A stretch of DNA of 64,000 nucleotides from assembly GCA_017622875.1 (NCBI GenBank), contig JAGAQG010000063.1, positions 1 to 64,000 on the forward strand. The letters run 5' to 3'. The position numbers and the translations under genes were made by a program. Within the stretch, counting starts at the first letter, position 1. Every line of letters begins with the position of its first letter. Source of the stretch: Lachnospiraceae bacterium. GTDB lineage: Bacteria; Bacillota; Clostridia; Lachnospirales; Lachnospiraceae. Of the stretch, positions 58,131-64,000 are shown one piece after another. The notes below the pieces were generated by a model. That model was given only the letters and a program-made list of their open reading frames with translations. It searched no databases and was not told where the DNA came from.

Positions 58131-59633
58131 ATGGAAAAATTGAAAGCAGTAAAAAAAGCACGTATTGGTATTTACACAATGGGGTTAAAGGCATACTGGA
58201 ATCAGTTTGCAGGTCTTCATGACAGAATGATTGAATACGGCAAGTTTATTGAGAAAAAGGTTGCAGCAATGGAAGTAGAAGTATATAATTACGGCCTTGT
58301 TGACTGTGAAGAAGAAGGCAGAAAATGTGGAGAATATTTTAACAGAAATAATGTTGATTTAATTCTTGCACATTCCGGTACTTATGTAACAAGTGCATCT
58401 GTTCTGCCAATCCACCAGATCTGCAAAGCTCCTGCAGTTGTACTGAACTTACAGCCGACCGCAAAAATCAATTATTTAAAGACTTCTACAGGTGAATGGC
58501 TGGCACATTGCGGAGCATGTCCGGTTCCTGAACTTGCAAATGCATTCAACAGAGCAGGCATCAAATATCGTCAGGTCAATGGCCTTTTAGGTTTAGACTA
58601 TACACCGGAAATTTCCGTAACAGATGAAAATACAGCAGAAAGACCGGAAGCAATCAAAGCATGGCAGAAGATTGGTGAATGGGTAGACGCTGCAAAAGTA
58701 AAAGCGGCATTACAGCATTGCCGTTTTGGTTTCCTTGGAAACAACTACAATGGTATGCTTGACTTATATTCTGATTTTACAATGTTCTCTGCACAGACAG
58801 GCGCACATGTGGAAATCCTTGAAATGTGCGATTTGAACCGCATGCTGGAAACAGTTACTGATGAAGAAGTAGAAGAAAAGAAAAAGGAAATCGAAGAATT
58901 CTTTATCATCAGTGATGACGTTTCTGCTGACCCATTGGCAAAGAAACCAACACCGGAACAGTTAGAATGGTCTGCAAGAGTTGCAGTAGCACAGGAAAAA
59001 CTTGTAAAAGAATTTAACTTAGATGGTCTGGCATATTACTATCACGGTGCACCAGGCGGAGATTACGAAGCAATTCAGTCAGGATTTATCGTAGGACATT
59101 CTCTGTTAACAGCAAAAGGTATTCCATGCGCAGGTGAAGGAGACTTAAAGACTTGTGTGGCGATGAAGATTTGTGATATCCTTGGCAAAGGCGGAAGCTT
59201 CTGTGAAATCGTAGTAACAGATTATGAAGAAGGCACCATGTTACTTGGACATGACGGTCCATTCCACCTGGCAATCGCAAATGGAAAACCGTTACTCCGT
59301 GGTCTTGGCGTATATCATGGAAAACAGGGTACTGGTGTATCTGTAGAAGCAAAAGTACGTGCCGGAGATATTACAACACTCTGCTGTACACAGACAGTTG
59401 ATGGAAAAATGAAATTCATCATCACAGAAGCAGAATCTACCAATGCTCAGATCATGACTATCGGAAATACACAGACTCATGTAAAATTCAAAAAAGATCC
59501 GGATTCTTACATGGATGAATGGTTTGCTGAATTCCCAACTCATCATTTCGCAATGAGCGTTGGACATAATGCATCTTTATTTGAAAAAGTAGCAGATGTT
59601 TTAGGTATTCCATCCGTAACATTGGATAAATAA
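58131..59633 (+). CDS. L-arabinose/L-fucose isomerase family protein (AraA-like)
   Basis: The 500-residue protein has the length and fold of AraA/FucI-type ketol isomerases. AraA-like active-site segments are seen: GEGDLKTCVAMKICDILG (a metal-ligand Glu, about residue 340), LLGHDGPFHLA with a histidine, and the C-terminal HHFAMSVGH, which corresponds to the HHxxLS histidine of AraA. The substrate could be L-arabinose, L-fucose or another 6-deoxy sugar. Context with rhaM genes favours a deoxyhexose or a second pentose linked to rhamnose-rich glycans. AAGGGGG lies before the ATG. No kinase or aldolase follows. Confidence 0.82.
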   Translation: MEKLKAVKKARIGIYTMGLKAYWNQFAGLHDRMIEYGKFIEKKVAAMEVEVYNYGLVDCEEEGRKCGEYFNRNNVDLILAHSGTYVTSASVLPIHQICKAPAVVLNLQPTAKINYLKTSTGEWLAHCGACPVPELANAFNRAGIKYRQVNGLLGLDYTPEISVTDENTAERPEAIKAWQKIGEWVDAAKVKAALQHCRFGFLGNNYNGMLDLYSDFTMFSAQTGAHVEILEMCDLNRMLETVTDEEVEEKKKEIEEFFIISDDVSADPLAKKPTPEQLEWSARVAVAQEKLVKEFNLDGLAYYYHGAPGGDYEAIQSGFIVGHSLLTAKGIPCAGEGDLKTCVAMKICDILGKGGSFCEIVVTDYEEGTMLLGHDGPFHLAIANGKPLLRGLGVYHGKQGTGVSVEAKVRAGDITTLCCTQTVDGKMKFIITEAESTNAQIMTIGNTQTHVKFKKDPDSYMDEWFAEFPTHHFAMSVGHNASLFEKVADVLGIPSVTLDK

Positions 59634-59652
59634 TATTTAAATTAATTTTTTG

Positions 59653-59686
59653 AAAAGCTCTGAGGAAACTCGGAGCTTTTTTCTAG
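59653..59686 (+). terminator. Terminator after the AraA-like isomerase gene
   Basis: AAAAGCTCTGAG-GAAA-CTCGGAGCTTTT pairs with one G-U, followed by TTCTAG. Confidence 0.88.
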
Positions 59687-59745
59687 TATGAAAAAATGAA
59701 GTGTCACACATACTAATGCTGTAATCTAAAACCAGGAGGTATGAA

Positions 59746-59931
59746 ATGGCACAGTTATCCGAAAAAGAATTAGGAACGATCAATGATCTGCTTGCAGAAG
59801 AAGAGCTTTTGGTGAAAAAATTCCAGATGCTGGCAAAACAGGCGGAAGATACAGAGGTAAAACAGAAGTTTGAAAGTATTTCCACTCAGCATCAGGGACA
59901 TTTTAACGCATTGTATGCGCACTTAAAGTAG
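59746..59931 (+). CDS. Small spore-coat-associated protein (CotF partner-like)
   Basis: The 61-residue helical protein (AQLSEKELGTINDLLAEEEL...) resembles the N-terminal helices of ferritin-like/CotF coat proteins and probably forms a helix bundle with the next gene product. CotF-like genes occur in pairs in Clostridia and are produced in the mother cell during sporulation. AGGAGG precedes the ATG. The second gene starts ten bases after its stop, so the two are co-expressed. The coat function is by family only. Confidence 0.75.
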   Translation: MAQLSEKELGTINDLLAEEELLVKKFQMLAKQAEDTEVKQKFESISTQHQGHFNALYAHLK

Positions 59932-59941
59932 GAGGTAGCTT

Positions 59942-60205
59942 ATGCAGCAGGTATATACAGACAAAGAAGTTTTAAATGATGGACTTTGCGCCCAGAAGGC
60001 ATCTACAGGAAAATTTAATATGGCAGCCAATGAATGTGTACACAGTCAGGTCAGAGACACCATGTTAAATATTCTGGAACAGGAACACAGTATCCAGTAT
60101 GATGTATTCAATATGATGCACAAGAGAGGCTTCTATGAAACTCCGGCAGCAGAAGATAAGAAAGTATCAGATGCAAAGATGAAATACGCACAGAGCGTGA
60201 AATAA
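59942..60205 (+). CDS. CotF-like spore coat protein
   Basis: The 87-residue protein MQQVYTDKEVLNDGLCAQKA... has the CotF helix pattern, including NECVHSQVRDTMLNILEQEHSIQYDVFNMMHKRGFY, the most conserved part of small clostridial coat F proteins. It is probably a partner of the 61-residue product just upstream. AGGAGG is present before the ATG. Both genes end at a strong terminator. This supports an endospore-forming lineage. Confidence 0.85.
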   Translation: MQQVYTDKEVLNDGLCAQKASTGKFNMAANECVHSQVRDTMLNILEQEHSIQYDVFNMMHKRGFYETPAAEDKKVSDAKMKYAQSVK

Positions 60206-60244
60206 GTATTTGCATTAAGAAATGCTATCGTAGTATAAGCAAAC

Positions 60245-60273
60245 AAAAAACTCCCAATGCGGGAGTTTTTTGC
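60245..60273. terminator. Bidirectional terminator between coat genes and DUF362 gene
   Basis: AAAAAACTCCC-AATGC-GGGAGTTTTTT is a perfect 11-base stem between convergent genes. Confidence 0.92.
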
Positions 60274-60283
60274 GTTATAAAAA

Positions 60284-61408
60284 TTATTTAATCTCGATTA
60301 ATTCATATTCCTGAACTCCGAGTCCGAGCTTTTCGGCATGTTCTACACAAACTCTCCAGTCAGTATTTGGATGAGAGAAGTGGAAGTGGTCGCGGCATTC
60401 ATGCTGGTGTCCTTCGTGATCATGGTCAGTTAAGACACTTCCCTGAATGATCGGCATTGCATTGACTGCGTCTGCGCAGGCAACATCCAATGCAACCGGG
60501 TCAAAGGAAGCGAACATTCCTACATCTGGAACGATTGGCAGGTCATTTTCTGCATGGCAGTCACAGTTAGGAGATACATCCATAACGAGACTGATATGGA
60601 AGCAAGGACGTCCGTCTACCACTGCTTTTGTGTATTCCGCAATCTTTTTATTCAGGATATCACAGGATTCATCTTCTGCAGGTTTAACGGCGTCTTTTGG
60701 ACAGACACCGATACAGCGTCCGCAGCCGACACATTTGTTCTGGTCAATGGATGCCTTTTTGTTTGTGATGGAAGGTGCATCATGAGCACAGATCTTTACA
60801 CAGGCACCACAGCCGATGCATTTAGATTCTTTAATATATGGCTTTCCGGCAGAGTGCATTTCCATTTTACCTGCACGGGAACCGCAGCCCATACCGATGT
60901 TCTTTAAAGTTCCGCCAAAACCAGTCATTTCATGGCCTTTGAAGTGGGTCAGAGAGATGAAAACATCAGCGTCCATAATGGCACGACCGATTTTTGCCTC
61001 TTTTACATGTTCGCCGCCCTCCACTGGAATACAGATATCGTCAGTTCCTTTTAGCCCGTCACCAATCAGGATATGGCAGCCTGTGGCAAATGGATTAAAT
61101 CCATTTTCATAAGCGCTCTGAATGTGGTCAAGCGCATTTTTACGTCCGCCTACATATAATGTATTACAGTCTGTTAAGTATGGCTTTCCGCCAAGACTTT
61201 TGATTACGTCAACAACTGTTTTTGCGTAGTTTGGACGAAGATATGCCAGATTTCCCGGTTCGCCGAAGTGAATTTTGATTGCTGTATATTTTCCGTCAAA
61301 ATCAATATCGCCGATGCCTGCTTTACGAATCAGACGCTCCAGCTTCTGCTGAAGATTATCATTGTTTTTGGTTCTCAGATTGGTAAAATAAACTTTTGCC
61401 TTTTCCAT
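60284..61408 (-). CDS. DUF362 domain protein with two [4Fe-4S] clusters
   Basis: The 374-residue cytoplasmic protein has a DUF362 domain (about 1-185, KIHFGEPGNLAYLRPNYAKT, THFKGHEMTGFGGTLKNIGMG). An inserted ferredoxin domain follows with CIGCGACVKICAHD and CVGCGRCIGVCPKD (about 192-240), then a second DUF362 part. A His/Asp-rich segment DHDHEGHQHECRDHFHF near the end may bind metal. Such proteins are common in anaerobes and are thought to act in redox reactions; none is well characterised. GGAGG precedes the ATG. It is divergent from the T-box leader. Confidence 0.88.
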   Translation of the reverse strand: MEKAKVYFTNLRTKNNDNLQQKLERLIRKAGIGDIDFDGKYTAIKIHFGEPGNLAYLRPNYAKTVVDVIKSLGGKPYLTDCNTLYVGGRKNALDHIQSAYENGFNPFATGCHILIGDGLKGTDDICIPVEGGEHVKEAKIGRAIMDADVFISLTHFKGHEMTGFGGTLKNIGMGCGSRAGKMEMHSAGKPYIKESKCIGCGACVKICAHDAPSITNKKASIDQNKCVGCGRCIGVCPKDAVKPAEDESCDILNKKIAEYTKAVVDGRPCFHISLVMDVSPNCDCHAENDLPIVPDVGMFASFDPVALDVACADAVNAMPIIQGSVLTDHDHEGHQHECRDHFHFSHPNTDWRVCVEHAEKLGLGVQEYELIEIK

Positions 61409-61515
61409 AGAAGTCCTCCGAAGATAAATAGTAGTTGTGCATCCATAAGCACAAATAATTAATATTATTATAAAATTTTCCAGAAAAAAAGTCTATGAAA
61501 AAATAAAAAAGGGGG

Positions 61516-61544
61516 TTGACTTTAATACGACAAAGTGGTAATTT
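61516..61544 (+). promoter_or_regulatory. Promoter of the T-box-controlled trpXYZ-type operon
   Basis: TTGACT (61516-61521), a 17-base spacer and TAATTT (61539-61544) precede the T-box leader. Confidence 0.55.
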
Positions 61545-61573
61545 GATAACAACATAAACATAGTAAGTACAAA

Positions 61574-61850
61574 CCGTTGAGAAAGAGTAGTAGGTTTGAT
61601 ACGCAAGATCACAGAGAGCTGCAGGTGGTGGGATTGCAGTATGGAGCGTCAGATTGAATGGACTTTCGAGGGCAGGTCCGAAAGGGAAACTTAGTAGGGA
61701 CTGTCGGGAACCCGACCCGTTATCCATAGGGAGCGTATGATGGTACGTGCATAAAGTGGTCGTTCGACAAATTGAGTGGTACCGCGATTATAATTTTACT
61801 TATAACCGTCTCAAGCAAAGATGCTTGTGGCGGATTTTTTATTTTCAGGA
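61574..61850 (+). ncRNA. T-box leader with a TGG (Trp) specifier
   Basis: The 5' block CCGTTGAGAAAGAGTAGTAG, then AGAGAGCTG and GGTGGTGGGATTGCAG, form stem I. The specifier loop reads GAATGGACT, placing TGG (61659-61661) as specifier for tRNA-Trp. The T-box sequence GAGTGGTACCGCG lies at 61774-61786. CCGTCTCAAGCA-AAGA-TGCTTGTGGCGG with a T run (about 61807-61846) is the terminator. Uncharged tRNA-Trp should favour the antiterminator and switch on the transporter. With the promoter, this accounts for the 520-base gap. Confidence 0.9.
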
Positions 61851-61928
61851 AATTTTTTGGAAATAAAAGATGGTTTTGTTCTTATGCTGGTTATGTAACA
61901 AATTAATCAGAAAAGTGAGGAAAAAAGT

Positions 61929-62978
61929 ATGAAGAAAAGAATGTTAGCAACTGTATTGGCACTGGTAATGACAATGGCGATGATGACCGGATGTGGTGGA
62001 AGCAAAGAAACATCAAACGCGTCAGCAGGAACTACAGAAACAGCTGAAAACACAGAAGAAGCACAGTACACCATCGGTATCAGCCAGTTCGCAGAACACG
62101 GTTCCTTAGACAATTGCCGTGAAGGATTTTTAGCAGGACTTGCAGAAGAAGGTATCGTGGAAGGTGAAAACCTGACCGTATATTTTGAAAATGCACAGAC
62201 AGATACAGGAATTGCAGGACAGATTTCAGATAATTTTGTTTCTAAAAATGTGGATCTTATCTGTGCAATCGCAACACCAAGTGCATGCAGTGCCTACGCA
62301 TCCTGCATGAATACAGAGATTCCGGTTGTTTATACAGCAGTTTCAGACCCGGTAGGAGCAGAATTAGCAAATGAAGATGGTTCAAGCGTTGGAAATGTAA
62401 CAGGTACTTCTGACAAACTTCCTGTAGAACAGCAGCTTGAAATGATTCGTACCATTTTACCGGAAAGCAAATCCATCGGTATTATTTATACAACAAGTGA
62501 AGCAAACTCCGTATCAACCATCGCTGAATATGAAGCAGCAGTTGCAGAATACGGATTTACCTTAGAGACAGTAGGAATTACAGATTCCAGTGAACTTCCA
62601 ACAGCAGTGGATTCTATCATCGCAAAAGGTGTAGACTGTATCAACAATTTAACTGATAACACAGTGGTTCAGGGTCTTGCGACAGTGCTTGCAAAAGCAG
62701 AAGATGCAAACATCCCGGTATTCGGAAGTGAAGTTGAACAGGTCGCAAATGGATGCCTTGCATCTGTAGGAATTGAATATACAGACCTTGGTATCCAGAC
62801 TGGTAAAATGGCAGCGAAAATCTTAAAAGGTGAAGCGACAGCAGAAGAAATGCAGTTTGAACTGATCTCAGAATGTGGTTTATACGTAAACAATGCAGTA
62901 GCAGCAAATCTTGGAATCACATTAGATGAAGCATATTTAGAAACAGCAGTCGAAACATTTGACAGTATCGCAGAATAG
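61929..62978 (+). CDS. trpX: ABC substrate-binding lipoprotein, TrpX type (predicted tryptophan)
   Basis: The 349-residue lipoprotein has lipobox MMTGCGGS (lipid Cys about 22), a Ser/Thr/Glu linker, and the ABC_sub_bind fold of TrpX/YtgA proteins: TIGISQFAEHGSLDNCREGF, VDLICAIATPSACSAY, VYTAVSDPVGAEL and INNLTDNTVVQGL. Members bind tryptophan, tyrosine or other aromatics. The Trp-specifier T-box directly upstream supports tryptophan uptake. GAGGAAA precedes the ATG. It is the first gene of a binding protein-permease-ATPase operon. Confidence 0.88.
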   Translation: MKKRMLATVLALVMTMAMMTGCGGSKETSNASAGTTETAENTEEAQYTIGISQFAEHGSLDNCREGFLAGLAEEGIVEGENLTVYFENAQTDTGIAGQISDNFVSKNVDLICAIATPSACSAYASCMNTEIPVVYTAVSDPVGAELANEDGSSVGNVTGTSDKLPVEQQLEMIRTILPESKSIGIIYTTSEANSVSTIAEYEAAVAEYGFTLETVGITDSSELPTAVDSIIAKGVDCINNLTDNTVVQGLATVLAKAEDANIPVFGSEVEQVANGCLASVGIEYTDLGIQTGKMAAKILKGEATAEEMQFELISECGLYVNNAVAANLGITLDEAYLETAVETFDSIAE

Positions 62979-63031
62979 AAGCAGTTGAGAGCTTCTCATA
63001 GAATGTAACAGGAAATTTGGAGGAACTTCGT

Positions 63032-63916
63032 ATGGGTGTCATCATAGGCGTATTAGAACAGGGATTCATCTACGGAATCGTAGCTTTGGGAATCTATATC
63101 ACATATCAAATATTGGATTTTCCGGACCTTACGGTAGATGGAAGCTTTCCGTTAGGAGCAGCGGTATCCGCAATCTTGATCGTAAATGGAATGAACCCAT
63201 ACCTGGCTCTTATGATTTCTTTTCTGGTGGGTGTGCTGGCAGGAATCTGTACGGGTATCATTCACGTAAAATTAAAGGTAAGAGATTTACTTTCCGGCAT
63301 TATCATGATGACAGGACTTTACAGCATCAATCTTCGAATCGCAGGAAAAGCAAATGTAACCATGTTCAAGCAGGAAACTGTATTTGAAAATGCAGCCTAT
63401 GGAGCATTGATACCGGAAGCATTAAGAAGTTATCAGACGGTAATTATGGCATTTGTTATTGCAGTGATCATGAAGCTGTTACTGGATGCCTATTTAAAAA
63501 CAAAATCCGGTTATCTATTAAGAGCAGCAGGAGATAACGCTACATTAGTAACGACTCTTGCGAAAGATCAGGGGATGGTGAAGATTGTAGGCCTTGCCAT
63601 TGCAAACGGTCTGGTCGCTTTGGGCGGCGGTGTTATGGCACAGCAGCAGAGATATTTTGACGTGTCCATGGGAACAGGAACTATGGTACTGGGGCTTGCA
63701 AGTGTCATCATTGGAACAAAGCTTTTAAAAAATGTTTCTTTTGTAAAACCGACAACAGCGGTACTGTTCGGTGCAGTGGCATATAAAGCATGCGTGGCAT
63801 GTGCGATTTCTTTAGGACTGGAAGCAAGAGATATGAAGCTCGTTATGGCAACATTATTCCTGGTAATTTTAGTAGTCACAGTAGACAGAAAGAAGAAGGT
63901 GAAAGGCAATGCTTGA
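63032..63916 (+). CDS. trpY: ABC transporter permease, TrpY type
   Basis: The 294-residue membrane protein has about eight to nine helices of the BPD_transp_2 kind, as in TrpY/livH-like permeases that pair with TrpX. Distinct segments are ALGIYITYQILDFPDLTVDGSF (about residues 16-37, in part), VRDLLSGIIMMTGLYSINLR and AIANGLVALGGGVMAQQQRYFD. The ATG at 63032 follows GGAGG; a TTG 15 bases earlier overlaps that site. Its stop lies inside the start of the ATPase gene (8-base overlap). Confidence 0.88.
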   Translation: MGVIIGVLEQGFIYGIVALGIYITYQILDFPDLTVDGSFPLGAAVSAILIVNGMNPYLALMISFLVGVLAGICTGIIHVKLKVRDLLSGIIMMTGLYSINLRIAGKANVTMFKQETVFENAAYGALIPEALRSYQTVIMAFVIAVIMKLLLDAYLKTKSGYLLRAAGDNATLVTTLAKDQGMVKIVGLAIANGLVALGGGVMAQQQRYFDVSMGTGTMVLGLASVIIGTKLLKNVSFVKPTTAVLFGAVAYKACVACAISLGLEARDMKLVMATLFLVILVVTVDRKKKVKGNA

Positions 63917-64000
63917 ATTACAACACGTAGATAAATATTATAATCCGGGCACTGTCAATGAAATGTGCCTCTTCAAAGACTTTAATTTAAAAATCAATGA
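63909..64000 (+). CDS. trpZ: ABC transporter ATP-binding protein, TrpZ type (3' end outside window)
   Basis: The ATG at 63909 overlaps the permease stop and opens a frame, MLELQHVDKYYNPGTVNEMC and onward, that runs past the window edge. This is the typical first strand of an ABC ATPase; the Walker A lies beyond the end. Context as third gene of a TrpX-TrpY operon makes it the importer's ATPase. Confidence 0.8.
   Translation, partial: MLELQHVDKYYNPGTVNEMCLFKDFNLKIN

Noticed and set aside
59700-59735. CATACTAAT considered as a sporulation sigma-E/sigma-K -10 for the coat genes
   Set aside because: It deviates from both consensus sequences and no matching -35 is clear, so it is not listed although mother-cell expression is plausible.

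Overview
The window looks like a chromosomal segment from a spore-lineage, anaerobic gut Firmicute of the Lachnospiraceae (Blautia/Dorea-like; genus is inference). Reasons: moderate GC (by eye a little over 40%), AGGAGG ribosome sites, Clostridia-type families (YmxH/YlmC, CotF-like coat proteins, YitT, EFR1-type ferredoxin, C_GCAxxG protein), an electron-bifurcating lactate dehydrogenase set, a flavodiiron protein, a lysine riboswitch and a T-box. No rRNA, tRNA, IS element, prophage or CRISPR array was seen. The only mobile-element trace is a frameshifted gene near the left end, next to a 5'-truncated hydrolase.

Layout. 1-2 kb: a gene end, a truncated lysophospholipase-like hydrolase, a HAD phosphatase and a frameshifted pseudogene. 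2-10 kb: redox and oxygen defence (EFR1 ferredoxin, YitT, trxB-trxA, a Crp/Fnr regulator, an SDR, a four-domain flavodiiron protein, a CDF metal exporter). Two near-identical CTGTGA-N5-TCACAG palindromes sit in the trxA/crp and SDR/flavodiiron intergenic regions, at class II activator spacing. 10-14.6 kb: etfB, ferredoxin-fused etfA, GlcD-type dehydrogenase and a YkvI-type permease, together a lactate oxidation operon. 14.7-18.6 kb: a PLP sulfur amino acid lyase and an NhaC-type transporter on +, facing ridA-gntR on -. A TGGTTCAACCA operator lies at the lyase promoter. 18.7-23 kb: EamA and MATE exporters, then a lysine riboswitch controlling a second NhaC-type transporter.

23-36 kb: nrdR-yqeG, a lone HicB-like protein, aroK, a ferric/phosphonate-type ABC operon ending in a metallo-beta-lactamase/beta-CASP-like gene, a C_GCAxxG protein, an Xre regulator with a membrane protein, an ABC-F ATPase preceded by a possible 20-codon leader peptide, an ABC exporter and a DUF1015 protein. 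36.5-38.8 kb: a polar amino acid ABC importer behind ARG-box-like palindromes. 39-46 kb: an unusual operon with lactose-family PTS IIC, PRD regulator, purine nucleoside phosphorylase, IIB, IIA, a free-standing RarA/MgsA C-terminal-like protein, an FAD dehydrogenase and an AraC regulator. This is the best candidate for an undescribed system.

46-60 kb: L-rhamnose use. It holds rhaA, a YesM/YesN two-component pair, a CUT2 sugar ABC importer, a tandem mutarotase, rhaM, an AraC regulator and an AraA-like isomerase. Kinase and aldolase genes are absent. 59.7-64 kb: two small coat proteins, a DUF362 ferredoxin protein, and a Trp-specifier T-box in front of a TrpXYZ-type ABC importer cut by the window edge.
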